Positions 15,438 through 23,356 of a stretch of 35,531 bases of DNA are shown in pieces. Each line of letters opens with the position of its first letter. Positions within the stretch are counted from its first letter, which is position 1. The stretch covers positions 1-35,531 of the forward strand of contig JBKQPR010000197.1 of NCBI GenBank assembly GCA_052144935.1. Direction: 5' to 3'. This DNA comes from JOPF133 sp052144935. GTDB lineage: Bacteria; Acidobacteriota; Terriglobia; Bryobacterales; Bryobacteraceae. The notes beneath the pieces are model-generated. The model was given only the letters and a program-made list of their open reading frames with translations. It searched no databases and was not told the origin of the DNA. Both the position numbers and the translations under genes were made by a program.

Positions 15438-16877
15438 ATGGCCGGGGTGTGCTTCCATGGAATCAGGCCCATGACTACCCGTCGAGCGTTTCTCGCCTCC
15501 TCCGCCGCTCTCGGCTTCCAGTCCGCCCGCCTGTCCGCGGACGCCACCTTCACCAGCCGCCGTCCGCCGCTCGAGCAGCGCGAGTTCACCAGCCCGGCGG
15601 TGGAGAGCCGCATCGCAGAGATCAAGAAGACCATCGCCGACCCGGAATTAGGGTGGATGTTCGAGAACTGCTTCCCGAATACGCTGGACACCACGGTCCG
15701 CGCCGGGGAGTTGGACGGCCAGCCGGATACGTTCGTCATCACGGGCGATATCGACGCCATGTGGCTGCGCGATTCCACCGCCCAGGTTTGGCCCTACCTG
15801 CCGCTGGCTAAACAGGACCCCAAGCTGCAGCGGATGCTGGCCGGCGTGATCTACCGCCAGACCCGCTCGGTCCTCATCGACCCCTATGCCAACGCGTTCA
15901 ACTACGGCCCCACCGGCAGCCCTTGGGCCAAGGACCTGACACGCATGAAGCCGGAGCTGCACGAGCGCAAGTGGGAGATCGATTCGCTGTGCTTCACGGT
16001 GCGGCTGGCGCACGGCTACTGGAAAGCCACGGGCGACGCCTCGTGCTTCGACGAGGCCTGGAAGAACGCCTCGGCGCTGATCGTGCAGACGTTCCGCGAG
16101 CAGCAGCGGATGAAGGACCGCGGGCCGTACAGGTTCCAGCGCAGCTCGGCGGTTTCGACCGATTCGCTGCCCAACGATGGTTACGGAAACCCGGGGCGGC
16201 CGTGCGGGCTGATCCATTCCGGCTTCCGTCCCTCCGACGACGCCTGCATCTTCCCCTTCCTGATTCCTTCGAACTTCTTCGCCGTGACGGCGCTGGAGCA
16301 GTTGCGGGAGATCCACGGCACGGAGCTGAAGAACGCGGCGTTCGCCCGGCAATGCGGCGACTTCGCCGCCGAACTGCGGGAAGCCTTGGCCCAGTACGGC
16401 AAGGCGCGGCATCCGCGGCGCGGGGAGATCTATGCCTTCGAAGTGGACGGGTACGGCAGCGCGCTGCTGATGGACGACGCCGGGATGCCGGGCCTGCTGG
16501 CGATGCCGTACCTGGGGAGTGTGGCGGCCACCGACCCGCTGTACCGCAACACGCGGGCCTTCTCGCTCAGCGAGGACAATCCGTTTTTTTATCGCGGAAC
16601 GGCCGCCGAGGGATTGGGCAGCCCGCACGCCGGGCTGGGGATGATCTGGCCGTTGGGCATCATCGGGCGGGCCCTGACGAGCAGCGACGAAAAGGAGATT
16701 GCGGGGTGCCTGGCGGCGCTCAAGGCGACCCACGCCGGCACCGGCTTCATGCACGAATCGTTCGACCGCAACGACGCGACACGTTTCACGCGCAAGTGGT
16801 TCGCCTGGGCCAATACGCTCTTCGGCGAGCTGATCCTGACGGTGGCCGCCAAATACCCGCGGCTCGTGCGCGGGTGA
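15438..16877 (+). CDS. Tat-exported GH125 exo-alpha-1,6-mannosidase
   Basis: A glycoside hydrolase family 125 (metal-independent alpha-mannosidase, DUF1237) protein, which removes alpha-1,6-linked mannose by an inverting mechanism. A twin-arginine signal RRAFLASSAALGF lies at about residues 15-27, then an (alpha/alpha)6 barrel. Family signatures: ITGDIDAMWLRDSTAQVWPY, PYANAFNYG, KWEIDSLC, HSGFRPSDDA, FAYEVDGYG-like FEVDGYGSALLMDD, LSEDNPFFYRG and a C-terminal TGFMHESFD...FTRKWFAWANTLFGELI. About 465 residues after signal removal is normal. Export suggests use of fungal or plant mannoproteins (inference). Start 15438 follows the TAGAAT box; ATG 15471 is the alternative. Confidence 0.92.
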   Translation: MAGVCFHGIRPMTTRRAFLASSAALGFQSARLSADATFTSRRPPLEQREFTSPAVESRIAEIKKTIADPELGWMFENCFPNTLDTTVRAGELDGQPDTFVITGDIDAMWLRDSTAQVWPYLPLAKQDPKLQRMLAGVIYRQTRSVLIDPYANAFNYGPTGSPWAKDLTRMKPELHERKWEIDSLCFTVRLAHGYWKATGDASCFDEAWKNASALIVQTFREQQRMKDRGPYRFQRSSAVSTDSLPNDGYGNPGRPCGLIHSGFRPSDDACIFPFLIPSNFFAVTALEQLREIHGTELKNAAFARQCGDFAAELREALAQYGKARHPRRGEIYAFEVDGYGSALLMDDAGMPGLLAMPYLGSVAATDPLYRNTRAFSLSEDNPFFYRGTAAEGLGSPHAGLGMIWPLGIIGRALTSSDEKEIAGCLAALKATHAGTGFMHESFDRNDATRFTRKWFAWANTLFGELILTVAAKYPRLVRG

Positions 16878-16936
16878 GGGCGAGGCCGTACTGCCCCCAG
16901 AACCTCACTTGGGGGGCGCGCGGCCGGCCAGCTCCA

Positions 16937-16977
16937 CCGGCAGGCGACCGGATTCCCATCAACCTGCCGGAATCCGG
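16937..16977. repeat. Two overlapping inverted repeats that exclude one another
   Basis: CCGGCAGG (16937-16944) pairs with CCTGCCGG (16963-16970), and CCGGATTCC (16948-16956) pairs with GGAATCCGG (16969-16977). The second 5' arm lies in the loop of the first, and the 3' arms overlap by two bases. A pseudoknot or alternative folds are possible. The repeats lie between the GH125 stop and the permease start. Confidence 0.5.
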
Positions 16978-17149
16978 GTGTAACCTTTTCGGCAGGGCGC
17001 GGTATTCATACGCATGTCCAGCGTTGCCCTTGCGGTTCTCCCGCGCGCTGCCGCACCTCTCGGACGGGGGAACAGATGGCCGCCGCGGGCAGCCGCTGGG
17101 TATCCACTGAGGCCGCCTAACAGCGGCGCGTATGGGGAGTCTAATGCAG

Positions 17150-19585
17150 ATGATGCACTCACTGGCGTCCGATTTGCGCTACGCGGCTCGTGAACTTCGG
17201 CGGCGGCCGGGTTTCACTTCGACCGCAGTCGTCTCGCTGGCGCTCGGCGTGGGCGCTACCAGCGCGGTTTTCAGCGTGGTTTATGCGGTACTGATCAATC
17301 CGTTTCCCTATGCCGGCGCGGAACGCATCATGCAGATCGCGCTCAAGGACAAGGCCGGCAACTACCGGTATACCGGGCTGACGGGACCGCAGATCGAGCG
17401 GCTTCGCCAGGTTTCGGCCATCGAGAGCGCGGTCGCGGAGGATGGGTGGAACCTCACCACCACCGACGGCGATCTTCCCGAGGATGTGGTGGCGGCGTAC
17501 CTTGCTCCGAATGCTCCCAATCACTGGGGAACGCGGGCATTGACGGGCCGGTGGCTGGTGCCCTCGGATGCCCCTATGGGGAAGGAGCCGGAGCGGGTAG
17601 TGGTGCTCGGCTACCAGTTCTGGCAGCGCTATTACGGCGGCGATCCGGAGGTGGTTGGGCGAACCATCCAACTGGTACGGAAGCCTTATCAGGTGGTGGG
17701 TGTGATGCCGCCGCGCTTTCGATGGCGCGAAGCGGATATCTACCTGCCCCTCAAAACCACGCTGGACCCCAACATATGGTTTGGCGTGACGCTCAAACTA
17801 CGCCCCGGCATCTCGCCGGAGCGGGCCAACGCCGAGCTGCAGCCGGTCCTGGAACGGTTCGCCAAGGAATCGCCGATGCGGTTTCCGGACGCCTTCCGCG
17901 TGAACCTGCGAAGCATCATCGACCTGTACGCCAGGCCGCTGGGACCGACGCTTTATCTGCTGTTCGGCGCGGTCGCCTCGCTGCTTCTGATCGGTTGCGC
18001 GAACGTGTCGATCCTGCTGCTGGCGCGCGGCGCGCAACGGCAACACGAGCTGGCGATTCGCGCGGCGCTGGGGGCCGGGCGCGGCCGGATCGTGCGGCAG
18101 TTGTTTACGGAATCGCTGGCGATTGCCTTGGCAGGGACTACGTTCGGAATACTGATCGCCTGGAAGAGCCTGGCGTTCATCGTGGCATGGCTGCCGTCCA
18201 GCTCTTTCCCGGTAGAGTCGGTCATCGAGATGAACCTGCCGGTACTGTTGTTTAGCGCCAGCCTGGCCTTCGCCACCGCGATCGTATTCGGAATCGCGCC
18301 GGCCTGGCAGCTTTCGCGGCCGGACCTGGCCCGCGTGGTACAAAGCAGCACGCGCCGGGTGATGGGAAGCATGCATGGCAAGCGCACGCATAGCGCCATG
18401 GTGGCGGCGCAGGTAGCTCTGACCCTCCTGATGCTGACCGCGGCGGCCGCGGCGGGCAAAGGTTTCCTGCGCCTGGTGAATATGGACCTGGGATACGATC
18501 CGCATCGAACCATGTCGGTGCCGATCCCGATTCACGACGGGACGTACGGGTCGTGGAAGGAGCGGTCCGAGTATTTCGAGCAGATCCGCGCGCGGATCGC
18601 GGCCATGCCGCAGGTGGTGGCGGCCGGCATTTCGACCAACGCGACGCCGCCGGCCAACGGAAACGACGCCAGGGTTGAAATCATGGGGGCGGGCGAATCG
18701 GAGAAGCCGGTGGTGCGGGTGAACTTTATCAGCCCCGAGTATTTTCCGGTGCTGCGCATTCCACTCTTCAAGGGGCGCCTGTGGGATCATGGCGAAACCA
18801 TGCGCGGGGCGCAGGTTGCGGTGATCAACCGGACCCTGGCGCGGCAATACTGGCCCAAAGGCGATGCCATTGGCCGCCAGTTTCGAATCCAGGGGCTGAA
18901 GAATGAGCCGCCGTATTCACCCGCCGCGGCCGGAAGCGAAGGCTGGCTCCGGATCGTAGGCGTAGTGGCGGACGCGCGCAACGACGGCCTGCGCAACCCC
19001 ATCAAGCCCGCGGTGTACGTGCCCTATTCGCTGCAGATGCGGATGTTCACGCAGATTCTGGTGCGCACTCGCGTGGCTCCGCTTTCCATGCTGCGCGACG
19101 TGCGGGGGGAGTTGGTGAAGATCGACAAGGAACAGCAGGTGATGCGGGTCCGCGACCTGGAGACGTGGATCACCGATATGCGCGCGTACGCCCAGCAACG
19201 GCTGATGGCCCGCCTGTTCGCCATCTTCTCGGTTCTCGCGCTGCTGTTGGCCGCCGCGGGGCTTTACAGCGTGGTCTCCTACGGTGTCGCAACCAGGACC
19301 AATGAATTCGGGATTCGCATGGCGCTGGGGGCCAGGACGTGGGATGTGGTGCGGCTGGTGCTTTCCGCCACCTCGGTGAGCGTGGGCGCGGGGCTGGCGG
19401 CTGGGATGGTGCTAAGTCTGGTTTTCGACCAGATGGCGCAGAGGTGGCTGACGGAGAGTTCGCGAGACCCCATTATTCTGGGTGGCCTTGCGATACTCTT
19501 GGTGACCGTGGCGGGATTGGCGTGTTGGGCGCCGGCGCGGCGGGCAGCTTCGGTGGACGCCAGCGAGGCGCTGAGATACGAGTGA
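17150..19585 (+). CDS. ABC transporter permease, MacB/FtsX (ADOP) type
   Basis: An 811-residue permease with two repeats of MacB periplasmic domain plus FtsX membrane domain. The first membrane segment (STAVVSLALGVGATSAVFSVVYAVL) follows a short cytoplasmic N-terminus with DLRYAARELRRRPGF, the signature of acidobacterial ADOP permeases. The first FtsX core is at about residues 265-385 (ASLLLIGCANVSILLLARGAQRQHELAIRAALGAGRGRIVRQL), and the second, C-terminal core carries YGVATRTNEFGIRMALGA. Such permeases usually work with a separate ATPase, and none is in this window. Start: GGGGAG at 17134-17139 lies 10 bases before ATG 17150, so the longer ATG at 17132 is less likely. The substrate is unknown; efflux or lipoprotein/peptide handling is typical for the fold. 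Confidence 0.9.
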   Translation: MMHSLASDLRYAARELRRRPGFTSTAVVSLALGVGATSAVFSVVYAVLINPFPYAGAERIMQIALKDKAGNYRYTGLTGPQIERLRQVSAIESAVAEDGWNLTTTDGDLPEDVVAAYLAPNAPNHWGTRALTGRWLVPSDAPMGKEPERVVVLGYQFWQRYYGGDPEVVGRTIQLVRKPYQVVGVMPPRFRWREADIYLPLKTTLDPNIWFGVTLKLRPGISPERANAELQPVLERFAKESPMRFPDAFRVNLRSIIDLYARPLGPTLYLLFGAVASLLLIGCANVSILLLARGAQRQHELAIRAALGAGRGRIVRQLFTESLAIALAGTTFGILIAWKSLAFIVAWLPSSSFPVESVIEMNLPVLLFSASLAFATAIVFGIAPAWQLSRPDLARVVQSSTRRVMGSMHGKRTHSAMVAAQVALTLLMLTAAAAAGKGFLRLVNMDLGYDPHRTMSVPIPIHDGTYGSWKERSEYFEQIRARIAAMPQVVAAGISTNATPPANGNDARVEIMGAGESEKPVVRVNFISPEYFPVLRIPLFKGRLWDHGETMRGAQVAVINRTLARQYWPKGDAIGRQFRIQGLKNEPPYSPAAAGSEGWLRIVGVVADARNDGLRNPIKPAVYVPYSLQMRMFTQILVRTRVAPLSMLRDVRGELVKIDKEQQVMRVRDLETWITDMRAYAQQRLMARLFAIFSVLALLLAAAGLYSVVSYGVATRTNEFGIRMALGARTWDVVRLVLSATSVSVGAGLAAGMVLSLVFDQMAQRWLTESSRDPIILGGLAILLVTVAGLACWAPARRAASVDASEALRYE

Positions 19586-19654
19586 ACCGTGGTCCTTCGG
19601 ACTGCAATGTTCTCTCAATCGCCGGTCCCAAATGCAATCAGCCAAACATTTTGA

Positions 19655-19660
19655 TACAGT
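19655..19660 (+). promoter_or_regulatory. Candidate extended -10 box of the tcmP module
   Basis: TGATACAGT (TG-n-TACAGT) ends 14 bases before the tcmP ATG. It suggests that the two-gene module has its own promoter, independent of the permease that ends at 19585. No clear -35 element is seen. Confidence 0.4.
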
Positions 19661-19674
19661 CTTGTTCAGAGCAG

Positions 19675-20505
19675 ATGCCGCCGGAGATGGACAAAATTGG
19701 CATGTGGTCGGAGGTCAAGCTCGCCATCATACGCGAGTATATGCCGGCGTACTCGAAGCTCGTCTCCGACTACAATCTTTACCATCTCTACATCGACGGC
19801 TTTGCAGGATACGGGCTGCACGAATCCAGGACGTCTGGCACCGTCGTGCCGGGCAGTCCGCTGAACGCGCTGAATACGCTCCCACCATTTCGGGAGTATC
19901 ACTTCATCGACCTCAATCCGGCCAGAGTGGAAAAGCTTCGCACATACGCGTCAGACCGCGGCAATGTACATGTTCACGAAGGCGATTGCAACGAAGTTCT
20001 ACTCCAATTGCTGCCCAGGGCACGGCGAGAGCAGTACCGCCGCGCTCTTTGCCTTTTGGATCCATATGGCATCGATATCGCGTGGGACGTGGTTGCCGCT
20101 GCCGGCAGCATGAAATCGGTTGAGATCTTCCTCAACTTCATGGTGATGGACATGAACATGAATGTCTTGCTCCACCATCCCGAAAAAGCCCTGCCCAGCC
20201 AGATCGGACGCATGAACAGGTTCTGGGGTGACGAGTCGTGGCGGCAAGTCATCTACGCCCGGCAAACAACCCTGTTCGGCGAAGACGAGCAGGTGAAACT
20301 TTCGGACTCGAATGCCAAGATTGCCGAAGCATACCGAACCAGATTGACCGAGGTGGCGGGATTTCGATTCGTACCCGAGCCGCTGCCATTTCTCAACGAA
20401 CAAGGGGCGACAATCTATTACTTGTTCTTTGCGTCCCCAAACGAAACCGGGCATAATATCGTGGTTGATATCTTCGGAAAGTATCGCAGACTTCAGAGTC
20501 TCTAA
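19675..20505 (+). CDS. tcmP: Three-Cys-motif partner protein TcmP
   Basis: A 276-residue TcmP-family protein. The family start (GMWSEVKLAIIREYMPAY), the DGFAGYG motif (residues 41-47), PGSPLNAL (59-66) and PPFREYHFIDLN (70-81) are clear. Read as a class I methyltransferase, DGFAGYG is motif I, FIDLN motif II, GDCNEVL motif III and LLDPYG (127-132) the motif IV position, a DPPY-like site with Tyr in the third place. FLNFMVMDMNMN follows. That enzymatic reading is my inference, since the family is known by its partner rather than by biochemistry. ATG 19675 follows a TGATACAGT box. The next gene starts at the base after the stop (TAAATG), so the two are translationally coupled. The DNA is less GC-rich than its flanks. 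Confidence 0.88.
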   Translation: MPPEMDKIGMWSEVKLAIIREYMPAYSKLVSDYNLYHLYIDGFAGYGLHESRTSGTVVPGSPLNALNTLPPFREYHFIDLNPARVEKLRTYASDRGNVHVHEGDCNEVLLQLLPRARREQYRRALCLLDPYGIDIAWDVVAAAGSMKSVEIFLNFMVMDMNMNVLLHHPEKALPSQIGRMNRFWGDESWRQVIYARQTTLFGEDEQVKLSDSNAKIAEAYRTRLTEVAGFRFVPEPLPFLNEQGATIYYLFFASPNETGHNIVVDIFGKYRRLQSL

Positions 20506-21267
20506 ATGGCGAACAGCTCACACATTGAATGGACGGACGCCACGTGGAACCCGGTGACTGGTTGCTCCAAGGTCAGCCCTGGCTGTAAATTCTGTTACGC
20601 CGAACGCCTCGCACATCGGTTGCAGGCGATGGGCCAGAACAACTACAGGAATGGGTTCGAAGTCACTTTGCAGCCGCACATGTTAGAGCATCCGTTGCAC
20701 TGGCGGAAACCGCGGAGAGTATTTGTCAACAGCATGAGCGACCTTTTCCACGACGAGGTTCCGGCCACTTACATAAAGCAGGTATTCGGGGTGATGAAGA
20801 GGGCGCACTGGCATCAATTCCAGGTGCTCACAAAGCGTTCTGAACGGCTGCTCGAATTGAACCGGACCCTGCAATGGCAGCCACAGATCTGGATGGGCGT
20901 GAGCGTGGAAAACGAAGACTACCTCTTCCGAGTGGATCAGTTGAGAAGAACTGGAGCAGCGATCAAATTCCTCAGTGTCGAGCCGCTCTTGGGGCCGCTC
21001 CACAACCTCGGACTGCGCGGCATCGATTGGGTGATCGTCGGCGGAGAGTCTGGGCCGCACGCGCGTCCGGTGGACCCGGCCTGGGTTCAGGAGCTTCGAG
21101 ACCGGTGTGTGGCCGCTAGAGTCCCGTTTTTCTTTAAGCAATGGGGTGGCGTTTTCAAGTCTCGTACGGGCCGCATTCTAGACGGACGGAAGTGGGACGA
21201 AATGCCGATCCAACCAGACCTGTCAGCTCGCCCCGGCGACCGCACGGAACTTGTCGTCCTTGCGTAG
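20506..21267 (+). CDS. Gp37/Gp68 (DUF5131) three-cysteine, radical-SAM-like protein
   Basis: A 253-residue DUF5131 (phage Gp37/Gp68 family) protein. The N-terminus IEWTDATWNPVTGCSKVSPGC holds a C-x6-C-x2-C motif (C20, C27, C30; CKFCYAE) that looks like a radical-SAM [4Fe-4S] site, though spaced differently from the classical CxxxCxxC. Other family motifs are FVNSMSDLFH (73-82), QVLTKRSERL, WMGVSVEN (129-136), FLSVEPLLGP (155-164), WVIVGGESGPHARP (175-188) and the C-terminal PFFFKQWGG. No function is established. The start is at the base after the tcmP stop. It has lower GC than the surrounding genes and is found in phage and mobile contexts in the family, so acquisition by transfer is likely. 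Confidence 0.9.
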   Translation: MANSSHIEWTDATWNPVTGCSKVSPGCKFCYAERLAHRLQAMGQNNYRNGFEVTLQPHMLEHPLHWRKPRRVFVNSMSDLFHDEVPATYIKQVFGVMKRAHWHQFQVLTKRSERLLELNRTLQWQPQIWMGVSVENEDYLFRVDQLRRTGAAIKFLSVEPLLGPLHNLGLRGIDWVIVGGESGPHARPVDPAWVQELRDRCVAARVPFFFKQWGGVFKSRTGRILDGRKWDEMPIQPDLSARPGDRTELVVLA

Positions 21268-21317
21268 AACAGATCGCTGCGCTTCCCGCCACGTGCGTCC
21301 GCATCCCGCCGCATGCT

Positions 21318-22241
21318 TCACAGCTTCACCCACCCCGCGCGGATCAACATGAGCGAGCCGGATGCCACCACGAACCACAGCAGCAGGCCCTGGGCGAAGG
21401 GCCGCAATCCGACTTCGCGCAGGGTGCGCCGGCTGATTCCAGTCCCGATCAGAAACAGCGTAACGGTGAGGCCGATGCGTCCCAGTCGATTCAATTCGCC
21501 GAACGCGCCGTGAAGCTGCGGGAAGCAGGTATTCGCCAGGGCAGCCAGCGAAAACAGCCCGATGAACCACGGCCAGCGAATCCGCGTGCGGCTGTTGCTG
21601 ACCACCGCCGTGGTGATGGAAACCGGCACGATCCACAGTGCCCGGGCCAGTTTTACGGTGGTGCCGACCGCCAGCGCCACCGCGCCATACCTGGCGGCGG
21701 CGCCCACCACGGAGCTGGTATCGTGGATCGCCAGCGCGGCCCACAGGCCAAACTGCTCCTGGTTCAGACCGGCGGCGTGTCCCACCAAAGGAAAGACCAC
21801 CAGGGCCACGGAGTTCAGCAGGAAGACGGTTCCCAAGGACACCGCCATATCCTCGTCGCTGGCGCGCGTGATGGGACCGACGGCGGCGATGGCGCTGCCT
21901 CCGCAGACCGCGGTTCCAATCGTGATCAGATAAGCCGGCGAGGCTTTCACGCGCAGCAGGCGTCCGAGCGCCAGGCCGAGTGCGATGGCCACCGTAATGC
22001 CGCCCGCGGTGTAAAGTATGCCCGACCGGCCCACGCGCATGACCTCCGCCAACGGTATGCCGAAGCCCAGAGCCACCACGGACGCCTGCAGAAGCAGCCG
22101 GGACAATTTCTGGGCGTCCAGGTGATAAGGATGCTGGACGCTCATCCCGAAGGCAATCCCGAGAATTAGCGCCAGCGGGGGCGACAGGATTCCACTGGCC
22201 GCCACAATCACTCCCAGGAAGAAAAGATTCTTGGCCGTCAT
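21318..22241 (-). CDS. YeiH/UPF0324 family membrane transporter (putative sulfate exporter)
   Basis: A 307-residue multi-span membrane protein of the YeiH (Cons_hypoth698) family. Family signatures are VVALGFGIPLAEVM, GTAVCGGSAIAAVGPI and the second-half repeat LWAALAIHDTSSVVGAAARYG, followed by LFLIGTGISRRTL. About ten membrane segments are expected, in two inverted halves. Some members are annotated as sulfate exporters; the substrate here is not proven. ATG 22241 has GGAG 11 bases upstream; the longer TTG start at 22307 would place the operator palindrome inside the gene. It is preceded by the LysR gene on the same strand, with a TTA-N7-TAA site in the 81-base gap. Confidence 0.88.
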   Translation of the reverse strand: MTAKNLFFLGVIVAASGILSPPLALILGIAFGMSVQHPYHLDAQKLSRLLLQASVVALGFGIPLAEVMRVGRSGILYTAGGITVAIALGLALGRLLRVKASPAYLITIGTAVCGGSAIAAVGPITRASDEDMAVSLGTVFLLNSVALVVFPLVGHAAGLNQEQFGLWAALAIHDTSSVVGAAARYGAVALAVGTTVKLARALWIVPVSITTAVVSNSRTRIRWPWFIGLFSLAALANTCFPQLHGAFGELNRLGRIGLTVTLFLIGTGISRRTLREVGLRPFAQGLLLWFVVASGSLMLIRAGWVKL

Positions 22242-22296
22242 CGCGAGTCTTTCTCCATATTGGGGAAGGATGCGGCCCGGTGTCCAAGTGGAAATT

Positions 22297-22311
22297 CTTA
22301 TTGGCAATAAG
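22297..22311. promoter_or_regulatory. LysR-type operator (CTTATTG-G-CAATAAG)
   Basis: A perfect 7-base inverted repeat with a one-base centre reads TTA-N7-TAA in its core, which matches the LysR-type box known for CbbR-like regulators. It lies between the LysR stop (22323) and the YeiH start (22241), at the right distance to control the transporter. It is AT-rich amid GC-rich sequence, which makes chance less likely. Confidence 0.6.
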
Positions 22312-22322
22312 GGCGGCCGTCT

Positions 22323-23273
22323 TTAGCGTTTGCGGCCGGCGCGGCTTTCCGGGGCAGCTCTGGCCGCGACATCGGGAAGCATGCCGCGCGCGCCGCGAAC
22401 GAAGCGCAGAAACGATTGGGCGGCGCCCTGCGGCTCCGGCCCGGCCCGGTACACGGCGCTGAAGTTGCGCTCCATGCGCAGGCCGCGCACCGTGACGGTC
22501 CGCAGGGTTCCCAACTCCAATTCCTTGCGGATGGTCCAGCGGGAGACAATGCCGATCCCCAGGCCCGCCTCGACTCCCGATTTGATCGCCTCCGAGGTGT
22601 CGAACTCTAGGACCACGTGGAGATCGCGCGGGCGGACGCCCAGCTTGCGCAAGGCGATCTCGGCGACCAGGCGGGTTCCGGATCCCTGCTCGCGCAGCAG
22701 GAGCGGGGCGGAGCGGAGCTGCTCGACCTCGATCTCGCGCTGCTCGGCCCACTCGTGCGCAGGAGGAGCAATCACCACCAGCTCATCCTCCAGCACCGGC
22801 TCCAGCGTGACGTCGCGGCGCCGCGCCGGCCCTTCGATCAGCCCCAGCGCACAGCGCCGCTCGACCACGTCGTCAATCACCAGCTCGGTATTGTGGGTGG
22901 TCACGGCGACTTCCAGATGCGGGTTTTGCTGCAGGAAGGGACCCAGCAACCTGGGCAGCACATACTGAGCGATAGTCAGCGAGGCGCCGATGGCGAGCCG
23001 TCCGTGCACCTGGCCGCGAAAGGAGGCCAGAGATCCCTCCGCCTCGGCCGCCAGCGCATCGAGCCGTTCCACGTACCCGAGCAGCGTGTCGCCGGCCGGC
23101 GTGAGACTGATGTGGCTGCCGCTGCGATCGAACAACCGCAGCCCGACCTCTTCCTCCAGGGTCTTGATTTGCAGCGAGACCGCCGGTTGGCTGAGATAGA
23201 GTTCCTCGGCGGCTTTGCGAAAACTCAGGTTTTTCGCGACGGCACGGAACACCTTGAGCCGGAAATTCAGCAT
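22323..23273 (-). CDS. LysR-family transcriptional regulator (CbbR/YeiE-like)
   Basis: An N-terminal winged helix-turn-helix (residues 1-60, FRAVAKNLSFRKAAEELYLSQPAVSLQIKTLEEEVGLRLFDR) is followed by a type 2 periplasmic-binding-like effector domain (GRLAIGASLTIAQYVLPRLLGPF; EPVLEDELVVIAPPAHEWA; LREQGSGTR; GLGIGIVSRWTI). GSGTR is typical of the CbbR/CysB/YeiE-like branch. The 316-residue length is normal. It precedes the YeiH transporter on the same strand, whereas the regulator and transporter are often divergent. The operator at 22297-22311 suggests control of the transporter and possibly of its own 3' read-through. Confidence 0.92.
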   Translation of the reverse strand: MLNFRLKVFRAVAKNLSFRKAAEELYLSQPAVSLQIKTLEEEVGLRLFDRSGSHISLTPAGDTLLGYVERLDALAAEAEGSLASFRGQVHGRLAIGASLTIAQYVLPRLLGPFLQQNPHLEVAVTTHNTELVIDDVVERRCALGLIEGPARRRDVTLEPVLEDELVVIAPPAHEWAEQREIEVEQLRSAPLLLREQGSGTRLVAEIALRKLGVRPRDLHVVLEFDTSEAIKSGVEAGLGIGIVSRWTIRKELELGTLRTVTVRGLRMERNFSAVYRAGPEPQGAAQSFLRFVRGARGMLPDVAARAAPESRAGRKR

Positions 23274-23356
23274 CCCGCTAGACTACCGCATTGCCCGGCG
23301 GCGGGGACGATTTCCTTCAACGGGCGGGTCTTGGGAAGGGACCTACCCCGGAGACG

